Source of the DNA: Holophagaceae bacterium
GTDB lineage: Bacteria; Acidobacteriota; Holophagae; Holophagales; Holophagaceae
DNA length: 20,142 bases
Direction of reading: 5' to 3'
NCBI GenBank assembly: GCA_025353305.1
Contig: JANXQX010000206.1
Location: 1-20,142, forward strand
Below the pieces are notes generated by a model, which worked only from the letters and a program-made list of their open reading frames with translations, ran no database searches and had not been told where the DNA came from. Below, one piece after another: positions 1-6,758 of the stretch (the first letter of the stretch is position 1; every line of letters starts with the position of its first letter). A program made the position numbers and the translations under genes.

Positions 1-323
1 CTGCCCTGCACGGAGGCGAAGGAGCGGATGCCGGAATCGCCACGTTCCAGTTCGTACATCAGCAGGCCGTAGGCCACGCTGGAAAGGCCCGCACAGCCGT
101 ATTCCTCGGGCAGCGTGGGGCCATAGAACCCCAGCTCGCCCATCTTGGTGATCAGGTGCTTGGGGTAGGTCTGGTCCTGGGCGTGCTTCTCGATGATGGG
201 CAGCACTTCGCCGTTGACGAAGTCGCGGGCTGTTTCCCGAACCATGCGCTCTTCGTCCGTGAGCAGGCCCTGGAAGCCCATGTAATCGGTCATGTGGGTG
301 AAGGTGGCATAGGCGCCGGCCAT
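1..323 (-). CDS. Acyl-CoA dehydrogenase, N-terminal part (glutaryl-CoA dehydrogenase-like), cut by window edge
   Basis: Only the first 107 codons are visible; the gene runs off the left edge. The translation begins MAGAYATFTHMTDYMGF and contains LLTDEERMVRETARDFV, MGELGFYGPTLPEEYGCAGL and YELERGDSGIRSFASVQ. These match the alpha-helical N-terminal domain of flavin-dependent acyl-CoA dehydrogenases. The ELER-DSG-RS-SVQ block is most like the glutaryl-CoA dehydrogenase branch, whose members oxidise (and may decarboxylate) glutaryl-CoA during lysine, tryptophan or aromatic breakdown. The FAD-binding middle domain and the catalytic glutamate lie outside the window, so substrate cannot be decided. 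The ATG at 321-323 is preceded by AGGAG about 6 bases upstream, which supports this start. The leader upstream is unusual (see the interleaved repeats at 348-442). Confidence 0.9.
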   Translation of the reverse strand, partial: MAGAYATFTHMTDYMGFQGLLTDEERMVRETARDFVNGEVLPIIEKHAQDQTYPKHLITKMGELGFYGPTLPEEYGCAGLSSVAYGLLMYELERGDSGIRSFASVQG

Positions 324-347
324 GGAAACTCCTGTGCCCTGAAGCCT

Positions 348-442
348 CGGGCATTGTCCCGCCTGATTGAGGGCGGAAGGTTGGAAATCGGAGCACTGCA
401 GCAGCGCGCCCCGGAGCATGGGCAATGCCCGGCCCAACCTTC
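348..442 (-). promoter_or_regulatory. Leader with two interleaved 9-bp inverted repeats (possible pseudoknot)
   Basis: On the plus strand CGGGCATTG (348-356) is the exact complement of CAATGCCCG (423-431), and GAAGGTTGG (376-384) is the exact complement of CCAACCTTC (434-442). The order is A, B, A', B', so the two 9-bp stems cross, as in an H-type pseudoknot; A' and B' are separated by 2 bases. In the minus-strand transcript this lies just upstream of the ribosome-binding site of the acyl-CoA dehydrogenase gene. A further 5-bp hairpin (CCGCC/GGCGG) fits in the loop between B and A. A competing local hairpin (GGGC-ATT-GCCC) is also possible. Function is inferred only. Confidence 0.4.
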
Positions 443-495
443 GAGTTTACAGCCATGGAAGCGGTTGCCGAAGGTAGAAGAGCCTGGAAGGTGAT

Positions 496-569
496 GAGGT
501 ACGAGGTATGAGGCAGGACAAACGAAGCATCGGAGCATGATTTACCTCGCCCCTCAACCCTCGTACCTG
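496..569 (-). terminator. Terminator-like hairpin after tdk, built from GAGGTACGAGG repeat units
   Basis: GAGGTACGAGGTATGAGG (496-513) faces an inverted copy at 552-569; the arms match at 15 of 18 positions with a 38-base loop. The structure starts 3 bases after the tdk stop codon (572-574), so it is placed as a tdk terminator, but there is no T-run. The same GAGGTACGAGG unit recurs near 9457, so this is one copy of a short intergenic repeat family and not a simple terminator. Confidence 0.45.
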
Positions 570-571
570 CT

Positions 572-1201
572 TCACCCCTCCGCCAGTTTCGGCGGGAAGG
601 GCAGTTCGGCTTCGCTCGGATCCTGGATCAGGGCTTTTGATGCCGATGCGGGTTTTTCGTGGCAGTGGCGGCAGCGGGGCTCGTAGGCTTCGGCGGCGCC
701 CACCAGCACTTGCCCTCCGCTGCGGATGGTGCGCTGGCTCCGGCTGGCCACGGCCCCGCAGACCATGCAGATGGCCTGGAGCTTGGAGACGTACTCGGCC
801 TTGGCGAGAAAAACCGGCATGATCCCGAACGGCTCGGCCGCGAAATCCTGATCAAGGCCCGCGATGATGACCCGCACGCCGCGATCCGCCAGCTCTTCCG
901 CCAGATCCACGGCACCTTCATCCAGGAACTGGGCTTCATCCAGCGCAACTACTTCGACTGCTGGATCCAGCAGGTCGCGGATCTCACGGGAGTGGCGAAT
1001 GGGAATGGCGTCCAATTTCTGCTGGCTGTGGCTGGCCACGGCGAATACGTCGTAGCGGTCATCCATGGCCGGTTTGAAGACCTGCACTTTCTGGCGTGCG
1101 ATGAGGGCACGCTTCACCCGGCGGATCAATTCCTCGGATTTCCCGCTGAACATGGGTCCGCAGATGATCTCGATGGAACCGTTACGCTGGTGAACGTACA
1201 T
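572..1201 (-). CDS. tdk: Thymidine kinase (type II)
   Basis: Phosphorylates thymidine to dTMP in the cytoplasmic pyrimidine salvage pathway. The 209-residue protein has the type II thymidine kinase layout: P-loop GPMFSGKS at residues 15-22, the DEAQF motif at 88-92 with the catalytic glutamate E89, the lasso/thymidine-binding region near 160-175 ([13 protein letters not shown]), and a structural zinc site from C145/C148 (CMVC) and C177/C180 (CRHC). Length fits the family. The ATG at 1199-1201 is chosen because [22 protein letters not shown] aligns with normal Tdk N-termini. The frame stays open further upstream, but only into the inverted-repeat element. No recognisable Shine-Dalgarno sequence precedes this ATG; the bases immediately upstream belong to the element's terminal repeat. 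Confidence 0.96.
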   Translation of the reverse strand: MYVHQRNGSIEIICGPMFSGKSEELIRRVKRALIARQKVQVFKPAMDDRYDVFAVASHSQQKLDAIPIRHSREIRDLLDPAVEVVALDEAQFLDEGAVDLAEELADRGVRVIIAGLDQDFAAEPFGIMPVFLAKAEYVSKLQAICMVCGAVASRSQRTIRSGGQVLVGAAEAYEPRCRHCHEKPASASKALIQDPSEAELPFPPKLAEG

Positions 1202-1202
1202 C

Positions 1203-1235
1203 TTAGGGCTTGGAAGGAAATAAGGATGCCATTTG
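1203..1235 (+). repeat. Left terminal inverted repeat of the 317-bp element
   Basis: This 33-base arm starts TTAGGGCTTGG and ends GATGCCATTTG. It pairs with 1487-1519 with four mismatches. It lies immediately upstream of the tdk start codon (one base between), so it forms the tdk translation-initiation region. Confidence 0.8.
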
Positions 1236-1486
1236 AGAGGAGCGCCGAGCAAGCAAGGCAGATATCAGTTTGTCTTGCGTATCGGCGGAGCCGATACCAA
1301 GAAGGCGGCCGACCGAAGGCGTATCGCCCATACGACGAGGGAGGTCAACGCAGCCTTGCGCTGCCCGCCGCCCTCGCCCAAAGGGTTGGCGCCCATCCGC
1401 GCGCCCCGCGTCGTCAAGGCCCTTGTGCGTATTCTCGATATGCCCCGCGGGCCTTTCCTTGCGGGTGCCTCGCGGCTGGGAGCCAA

Positions 1487-1519
1487 CAAATGGCATCTTT
1501 ATTCCCTTCCAGGCCCTTA
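1487..1519 (-). repeat. Right terminal inverted repeat of the 317-bp element
   Basis: Read on the minus strand this arm starts TAAGGGCCTGG and ends GATGCCATTTG. It begins directly after the TAG stop of the DUF4388 gene. Its partner is 1203-1235. Confidence 0.8.
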
Positions 1520-2758
1520 CTATTTGCCTTGGGTTTTCGTGGAACCGGTTGGCTTGGCGGGCTCAGGTGCCGGTTTGACTGTCGATGGTGCTTCTGTCTC
1601 GATTGGCGAGGCTTTCGGGTAAGGTGCGAAGAGCGGGTCTGGATATTTGGTCAGATCCACCACCGGGTTGGTGGAGTCTGGCAAAGGACGGCCCACTGCC
1701 TTGGCAAGCCGAAGGCCACCATCGGCGGGGGAAGCCATGCGCAGAGCCCAGGCTTGGCGGATGCGCGTGACCACGTCCGGTGTATCCCTGAGATCCGCGG
1801 GTTGCAGGCTTGCAAGCCCCTGGTTCAGGGAGGTGCGGCCCTGGGGTACATAGGTGAGTAGTGGGAAAAAAATGAGCCCTGCCACCCATGGCCAGAAGAC
1901 CTTTGAAGGACCTTCAGGTTCATCGGTCGTTCCCATCTCGGAATCGTCCGCGGTCCATGGTCTGGAGGGGCGGTTCACATCGGCGCGAATTGGCTCCAGC
2001 AGTCCTTGTTCGAGGAGGTCCGCGATGGTTTTGCAAGTATCCAATTCCTCGTAGCGGCTCACCAAAAGAACATCCTGGACACTTTGGGACTGCTCGAAAT
2101 ACGTGAGCACGGTCTCTTGTTCGTGAGTCAACCCAGAACTTCCCTGGGTGTTGCCCCCACCCTGGCCGTCCAGGATGGTCGAGAGTTCACGGTCGATATC
2201 GAGTTTCAGCCCGTTTCCTTTTGCCGTCCTCGCCAGAGGCGTGGTGAGGTCCGGCAGCCGTTTCTGCACCTCGGGCCATTCGTCCTGGATCCGGGCGGCT
2301 TCCATGAGCACCGTATCCACGGGGATCGGAGGGAAATGCTCGCGGTCCAGATCCAGAGGCAGCATAGAATCGAAACGATAGTCGCCCTCCTTCCAACGGA
2401 AGGTGCGATAGATGATGGCCATGGCCTGGTTGAAAAGCGCGTCCTGCAGGTCCTGGGCCGTGACCTTACCGCTTTCCAGCAGGAGCGTGCCCATGAGCTT
2501 CAGTGTTTGGCGCTGGAGCTGCACGATCTGCATGAGTTCTTCACCGCTGAGCCTTCCCAACCGCACCAGCATGGTGCCTACGCGGTCCTCCAGGCGGACC
2601 TGGTTTGAGTCACATCCAACGATTTCGCCCAGATCAAAGAAAACCTTCACGAATTCCTGGCCACGGGAGAGCACCAAGGTGCCGCTCTTGCCCTGGATCT
2701 TGATCATGTTGAAGAGGGAGAAAAGATCGAAATCCCTTAGCGAGCCTTCGAGTGCCAT
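1520..2758 (-). CDS. DUF4388 (PATAN) domain protein with one membrane helix
   Basis: A 412-residue protein. Residues 1-135 (MALEGSLRDFDLFSLFNMI, then SGTLVLSRG, FDLGEIVGCD and WKEGDYRFD) have the pattern of the DUF4388/PATAN domain, common in two-component and gliding-related proteins of Acidobacteria, Myxococcota and cyanobacteria. Residues 212-260 (LTHEQETVLTYFEQSQSVQD to LLEQGLLEP) look like the small helical winged-helix-type domain that often follows it. A single hydrophobic segment at about 288-305 (VFWPWVAGLIFFPLLTYV) is followed by a proline- and threonine-rich tail. The PATAN half is predicted cytoplasmic and the tail periplasmic. The ATG is preceded by AAGG 8 bases upstream. The upstream TPR gene ends 25 bases before, so both are probably co-transcribed. 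The precise role is unknown; signalling or scaffolding is an inference from the family. Confidence 0.8.
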   Translation of the reverse strand: MALEGSLRDFDLFSLFNMIKIQGKSGTLVLSRGQEFVKVFFDLGEIVGCDSNQVRLEDRVGTMLVRLGRLSGEELMQIVQLQRQTLKLMGTLLLESGKVTAQDLQDALFNQAMAIIYRTFRWKEGDYRFDSMLPLDLDREHFPPIPVDTVLMEAARIQDEWPEVQKRLPDLTTPLARTAKGNGLKLDIDRELSTILDGQGGGNTQGSSGLTHEQETVLTYFEQSQSVQDVLLVSRYEELDTCKTIADLLEQGLLEPIRADVNRPSRPWTADDSEMGTTDEPEGPSKVFWPWVAGLIFFPLLTYVPQGRTSLNQGLASLQPADLRDTPDVVTRIRQAWALRMASPADGGLRLAKAVGRPLPDSTNPVVDLTKYPDPLFAPYPKASPIETEAPSTVKPAPEPAKPTGSTKTQGK

Positions 2759-2783
2759 GGGGAAAACCTTTCAACTAGAGCCC

Positions 2784-4718
2784 CTAAGATTTCCGGGGAA
2801 GGAGCTTGATCCAGGAACGAAGGAACAGGATCGCCAGCAGCAGGGCGCCCACCGGAAGCCATGTACTTACGGGGTCCGGCAGGATCTCACCGGGATAGCG
2901 CACCGTCTGGCCGGTCGTCAAGGTAAGGCCAAAGGCGAAGCAGAAGAAGAGGAGTTCGAGGAATCCTTCGCGGGACTCACCAATGAAAGCCTGATCGGCC
3001 CCGGGTAAAAGCACGATCAAAGCCCTGTGGATGCGCCGCTGCGAAATCTGGAACTCAGCGACCTCATCCAGTTTGCGCTTCCGGCTTTCGGCATGGAGGC
3101 CATCTTTCAACGTGAATAGGTGATGGCATTTTGAACACACCTGCGAATCGTCGCTGTCCGTGGTTCTGAAGGGCTCTCCACAGCGGGTGCATTGGCTCGC
3201 GTGGGCCTGTTGGATGCTCTGCCGGAGTCTCAACAGGAATAACACCACGGCGATGATGGGCAGAATGAAGTTGAGGGCGACGCCCTTGTCCTTGATGTGC
3301 TCCGTCCATTCCGTCGGGATAGGCGAGTTGTAAGCGTCCATCAAGGCCCTGACGCGCACCTGCGTGTCAGGCAAGGGGGAGGCGAAGGTCCGCTGATCCC
3401 GCTTGGATTGGTTCACCGCTTCCAGCCGCTCGTAGGCCAGCGCATCCAGCTGTCTGGCTTCGTCCTGCTTCCCTATGCCCAGGACCGTGTCCAGGTGTTC
3501 GAAAGCCAGCACGCTTTGGTTCACCAGGATTTCGATGCTCCTGGGGTTGATCTTGAAGGCATTGTCGAATTCCTTGGAAGCAAGATCGTGCTTGTTCTGC
3601 TGGTACAGGGAGACGCCAAGATTGTTGAGCACCTCGGCCTGGTCCGGGTGATGGCCCAGGAGCCCACGGAAGGTCGTTTCTGCGAGGACCCAATCCTGGC
3701 GCTGAAGCTGCTGCCAGCCTTTAAGGAACTCCCGATCCTGCTCGGGGAGGAATCTCAGGACCTGGGCATCCGCCACCCGCACCTGAGGCTGCAGCTGGAG
3801 GGCCACGATGCTTGGGGGCGGTTCATGGGAGGCCTGGGGCTCGAAGACGGCCAGAATCGGATGCACCAGCTGTAGCACCAGAATAAAAACAACCGCTTTT
3901 ATTTCTTTGCCGTTCAAGAAAGGTGCTAGCAGCCAAAGCCAGAACATGGCCATCACGCTCGGGTCCAGGCCGGCCACTACCGGAATCGTGATGACGAGTC
4001 CACCGAGCAGGGCCAGGACGAGCGGACTGATGCTGCGGCGAAGATGTCCTTCCTCCCAAAGGTGCCGGAAGACCCGGCGATAGCGCATCGTGAGACAGAG
4101 TGTCCAGCTCCAAAGCAGCATGGCTGCCATCACTCTCAACCAGCCGGCATGATGGACCATCCAAAGCCAGCGATTGGTGGGGTGCGTCATTCGCAACTGG
4201 TTGAGCTTGATGACGTCAGGCAGGCCCCAGATGTAGCCGCGGATGCCCTGCTGTCTCATGAGGGTGATACGGGTTCCCAGAAGCGAAGGATGGCCAGGAG
4301 CCCAACGTTCCACGGTCTGAATCACCTGCAGCCCCAGGTCTGGATTCCCTCGTTTGCCCAATTCGCGGGCCCAGAGCCCCATCGCATCCACCAAGGGCAT
4401 CACATCGATGGTGGCATAGCCGCGCCTCAGCAACTCCACTTCCTGCACGGCCACTTGAATGGCCTGGGGATCGCCAGATTCGAACGCCTTCTGGAGCCGC
4501 TTGGCCCGGTGGCTGAGCGCGATGGCAGGAATCAGTTCTGGAGCTGGAAGTGTCTGCGTGGCTGGGCTTGGAGTACCCGCAACCGCCGCGGGCACGGGCG
4601 GCGGGACCAACTTCAAGTCGGGAGGGGGCGCTGCCCACACTGACACAGACATCAGCATGCAACTCAACGCATGATGAACCAATCTGGAAAAGGACGGTTC
4701 AGGAACCGATGCCTTCAT
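2784..4718 (-). CDS. Polytopic membrane protein with TPR and zinc-ribbon regions, unknown function
   Basis: A 644-residue protein I do not recognise as a named family. It opens with a likely signal sequence or first membrane helix (to about residue 30, ending SVWAAPPP), then a helical repeat region (65-180), about four membrane helices (roughly 185-210, 232-250, 253-268 and 274-292), a soluble region with a TPR pair (about 326-395, including AEVLNNLGVSLYQQNKHDLA), a helix at 480-498, a four-cysteine zinc ribbon (C510, C513, C528, C531), and two C-terminal hydrophobic segments (about 585-602 and 618-635). Tandem TPR units usually bind partner proteins. It is the first gene of a pair with the DUF4388 protein (25-base gap), suggesting a shared membrane complex. 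The ATG at 4716-4718 lacks a clear ribosome site; an internal Met at residue 21 or 23 is possible but would shorten the signal region. Confidence 0.7.
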   Translation of the reverse strand: MKASVPEPSFSRLVHHALSCMLMSVSVWAAPPPDLKLVPPPVPAAVAGTPSPATQTLPAPELIPAIALSHRAKRLQKAFESGDPQAIQVAVQEVELLRRGYATIDVMPLVDAMGLWARELGKRGNPDLGLQVIQTVERWAPGHPSLLGTRITLMRQQGIRGYIWGLPDVIKLNQLRMTHPTNRWLWMVHHAGWLRVMAAMLLWSWTLCLTMRYRRVFRHLWEEGHLRRSISPLVLALLGGLVITIPVVAGLDPSVMAMFWLWLLAPFLNGKEIKAVVFILVLQLVHPILAVFEPQASHEPPPSIVALQLQPQVRVADAQVLRFLPEQDREFLKGWQQLQRQDWVLAETTFRGLLGHHPDQAEVLNNLGVSLYQQNKHDLASKEFDNAFKINPRSIEILVNQSVLAFEHLDTVLGIGKQDEARQLDALAYERLEAVNQSKRDQRTFASPLPDTQVRVRALMDAYNSPIPTEWTEHIKDKGVALNFILPIIAVVLFLLRLRQSIQQAHASQCTRCGEPFRTTDSDDSQVCSKCHHLFTLKDGLHAESRKRKLDEVAEFQISQRRIHRALIVLLPGADQAFIGESREGFLELLFFCFAFGLTLTTGQTVRYPGEILPDPVSTWLPVGALLLAILFLRSWIKLLPRKS

Positions 4719-4858
4719 TTAGGACCCCGGGATTTTCCCATAGCCTACCACACCCGGATTCTCAAAGCCGAATTGGTGCCAGACCAAGAGCGCGGCTAAG
4801 GTTTGTGGCAACCATCACTTGTCCGCACCCTTCCTGCGATGGGAGCATGTACTTATTA

Positions 4859-4872
4859 GATTCGGGAGAATC
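4859..4872 (+). promoter_or_regulatory. Small palindrome holding the ribosome-binding site of the 4875 gene
   Basis: GATTC and GAATC flank the four bases GGGA, so the Shine-Dalgarno GGGAG sits in the loop and first stem base of a 5-bp hairpin ending 2 bases before the ATG. It could affect translation, but a 5-bp stem may be chance. Confidence 0.25.
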
Positions 4873-4874
4873 CC

Positions 4875-5894
4875 ATGCGCAACGTCGTTCCCTTGTTCCT
4901 GTCCTCAGCCATTTGCCTGACTTTGGCCGCCGACACAACCGGTGGCCTTACCGGAAGAGTCACAACCAAAAGCGGCCAGCCGATCACGACCGCCGTCGTG
5001 ACGCTCACACGAACGGATATCACCTATCTGAAAGAATTGAAGACCGACGGCAAAGGCAAGTTCATCCAGGTCGGCCTGAGTCCGGTCGAGTTTGATGTGG
5101 TGGTCCAGGCGAAAGGCTACACAAACCTCAGGGATCATTTCAAAATCCCGCTGGGCGAATTGCTGAAGAAGGAATACGTCCTTCTGACCCCCGAAGAAGC
5201 CAGGGCCGAGGCCCCATCTACCTCGCCTAACGCGGTTCCGGTGGATCCGAACCTGCTGTTGCAGGACACGGGCCTTGCTGCATTCAATGAAGCAACCAGC
5301 CTCTACAACGCCAAGGCGTGGAAGAAATCTGAACCCTTGTTTGAAAAGGCCTACACAACCTTGAATGAGTCCCTGGCAAAGTCCAAGGACGATACGGCGA
5401 AAGAGGAGCTCCAAGAGAAACTCAAGACCGTTTCCCGCGTCTACGGCCTGGTGCTCTACGAAGTGGGCAAGGAAGAAAAAGCCGTCGCCAAATTGGATCA
5501 GGCCAAGCCCCTGTTGGAAAAAGCCTACGAACTGAACAACAAGGACATGCGACTGATCGATGCCCTGCTCAGCATCGCCAAGGAAAAGGGTGACAAGGAA
5601 GCCATGGCCAAGTACCAGGAGGCCATCGACACGATCGTGGGCCCACGCCCTGAGAACGCCTACAACGATGGGGTCGCGGCATACAACGCCAACAAATTCA
5701 AGGTGGCCAAGGAATTCATCCTGAAGGCCATCCAGATCGACCCGAAATTCCCGGACTCCTATTACATGCTGGGCCTCATCGAGACCAACAACAACAATCT
5801 GAAAGCCGCGAAGGAGGCCTTCAAGAAGTGTCTGGAGTTGGCGCCCACGGGCAAGCACTCGAGTGACTGCAAGGAATTCATCAAGGCGCTTTAA
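4875..5894 (+). CDS. Exported carboxypeptidase-regulatory-like and TPR protein
   Basis: A 339-residue protein. Residues 1-19 form a signal peptide (MRNVVPLFLSSAICLTLAAD), predicted cut near A18/A19. Residues 23-105 (GGLTGRVTTKSGQPITTAVV, then TDGKGKFIQVGLSPVEFDVV) form a carboxypeptidase-regulatory-like beta-sandwich domain. About 133-335 are TPR-type helical repeats, clearest at FNEATSLYNAKAWKKSEPLF, NAYNDGVAAYNANKFKVAKE and DSYYMLGLIETNNNNLKAAK. There is no catalytic site, so the likely role is periplasmic binding or scaffolding. The ATG is preceded by GGGAG at a good distance. It diverges from the TPR/zinc-ribbon membrane protein across 156 bases, so the two may share a regulatory region. 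It is monocistronic: a hairpin follows, then convergent xthA. Domain calls are firm; function is not. Confidence 0.8.
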   Translation: MRNVVPLFLSSAICLTLAADTTGGLTGRVTTKSGQPITTAVVTLTRTDITYLKELKTDGKGKFIQVGLSPVEFDVVVQAKGYTNLRDHFKIPLGELLKKEYVLLTPEEARAEAPSTSPNAVPVDPNLLLQDTGLAAFNEATSLYNAKAWKKSEPLFEKAYTTLNESLAKSKDDTAKEELQEKLKTVSRVYGLVLYEVGKEEKAVAKLDQAKPLLEKAYELNNKDMRLIDALLSIAKEKGDKEAMAKYQEAIDTIVGPRPENAYNDGVAAYNANKFKVAKEFILKAIQIDPKFPDSYYMLGLIETNNNNLKAAKEAFKKCLELAPTGKHSSDCKEFIKAL

Positions 5895-5915
5895 AGGCGG
5901 TGGGCCGTGGGCTCT

Positions 5916-5942
5916 AGGCTGTGGGCTCTTAGCCTACGGCCT
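5916..5942. terminator. Hairpin between convergent genes, AGGCTGTGGGC repeat family
   Basis: AGGCTGTGGGCT (5916-5927) pairs with AGCCTACGGCCT (5931-5942) around a 3-base CTT loop. That is a 12-bp RNA stem with two G-U pairs. It lies between the plus-strand TPR gene stop (5894) and the minus-strand xthA stop (5954), so it probably serves as a terminator in both directions, though without a T-run. The 11-mer AGGCTGTGGGC recurs at 12286 and, inverted, at 16521. Confidence 0.55.
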
Positions 5943-5953
5943 GCAGCCGAGCT

Positions 5954-6733
5954 TCAGTAGTTCAGTTCGAGGCTGATGGGACAGTGATCGCTGCCTAACA
6001 CATCCGTGGAGATGGCCGCGTCCAGGACGCGCGGCATTAGCGCAGCGCTCACGAGAAAGAGGTCGATCCGCCACCCGACATTCTTGGCCCGCGCGCCCCC
6101 CCTGGCGGTCCACCAGGTATAGAGACCCGGCACGCCAGGGTTTCGCTGGCGGAGCACATCCACCATGCCTGCCTTCAGGTAGCCCTGAAATCCCTCGCGC
6201 TCTTCGGGCGTGAAGCCGGGGTTCTTCACATTGTCCTTCGGTCGCGCCAGATCAATTTCCTCTGGCGCAACATTCATGTCACCGGTAAGGATGATTTTTT
6301 CGCCCTTCTTATGCCGGGCTTTCAAGATGCCCGCCAGATCCGCGGCGAATTTCTGTTTGAAAGGCAGTCGAACAAGCCCCGCCGATGCATTGGGGAAATA
6401 ACCGGCGATGAAGGTCAAATCACCCAAGGTGCTCACGATGATGCGGCCTTCGGCGTCCACTTCGGGCAAACCTAGACCTTTTGTGTGGCTCCATCCCGAA
6501 CCCCTCCGGGTCAAGGTCGCGGAACCCGCGTAGCCTTTCTTGGCTGATGATGGGAACCAGCAAATGTCGAAACCCGCCTCGAGCTGTTTGCGCACTTCCA
6601 GTTCGATCTCGTCCCACTCGCAGCGGATCTCCTGAAGGCTGAGCACGTCAGGATCGGCCACCTCCAGCCACTCCAGGAAGCCTTTTTTCAGCACGCTGCG
6701 AAAGCCGTTCACATTCCAGCTGATGAATTTCAT
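5954..6733 (-). CDS. xthA: Exodeoxyribonuclease III / AP endonuclease
   Basis: Cleaves DNA 5' of abasic sites and removes blocked 3' ends in base-excision repair. The 259-residue protein has the full ExoIII active site: N7 (WNVNG), E35 (LQEIR), Y112 (GYFPN), D152 and N154 (GDMNVAPEEID), D224 (VGWRIDLFL) and D249/H250 (SDHCP). The length is normal for bacterial ExoIII. The ATG at 6731-6733 is chosen over upstream in-frame starts because MKFISWNVNGFRS is the standard N-terminus and GGAG lies about 7 bases upstream. It is the last gene of the metG operon, 25 bases after the ArsC-like gene. Confidence 0.95.
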   Translation of the reverse strand: MKFISWNVNGFRSVLKKGFLEWLEVADPDVLSLQEIRCEWDEIELEVRKQLEAGFDICWFPSSAKKGYAGSATLTRRGSGWSHTKGLGLPEVDAEGRIIVSTLGDLTFIAGYFPNASAGLVRLPFKQKFAADLAGILKARHKKGEKIILTGDMNVAPEEIDLARPKDNVKNPGFTPEEREGFQGYLKAGMVDVLRQRNPGVPGLYTWWTARGGARAKNVGWRIDLFLVSAALMPRVLDAAISTDVLGSDHCPISLELNY

Positions 6734-6758
6734 GGCAACTCCGAATTTCCAGGATTCA

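Larger units (their letters stand above)
1203..1519. mobile_element. 317-bp element with 33-bp terminal inverted repeats (MITE-like or structured RNA)
   Basis: The end sequences 1203-1235 and 1487-1519 are inverted copies matching at 29 of 33 positions (shared core GATGCCATTTG). The element fills the whole space between the tdk start (1201) and the stop of the DUF4388 gene (1520-1522). It holds no credible gene: frames are open on both strands only because the DNA is GC-rich. Inside are nested hairpins: 1274-1301 (GTATCGGC/GCCGATAC plus CTTG/CAAG), 1320-1334 (CGTAT/ATACG), 1336-1376 (CGAGGG/CCCTCG enclosing GCAGC/GCTGC) and 1416-1455 (AAGGCCC/GGGCCTT). No target-site duplication is obvious. 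Terminal repeats without a transposase suggest a MITE; the internal folding would also suit a processed RNA. The family is not one I can name. Confidence 0.7.

Noticed and set aside
1203..1496. Minus-strand open frame of 97 codons inside the 317-bp element
   Set aside because: Several frames are open here on both strands because of GC richness; composition is arginine/glycine-rich with no motif, and the sequence is better explained by nested hairpins.
659..1861. Long open frame on the plus strand across tdk and the 317-bp element (400 codons)
   Set aside because: It is antisense to tdk, whose motifs are complete, and crosses the repeat element and the end of the DUF4388 gene; no ribosome site and no recognisable domain.
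4905..5858. Open frame of 317 codons on the minus strand opposite the TPR gene
   Set aside because: Antisense shadow: the plus-strand protein has a signal peptide, domain structure and a good ribosome site, while the minus-strand translation is a phenylalanine/leucine/glutamine-rich artefact.
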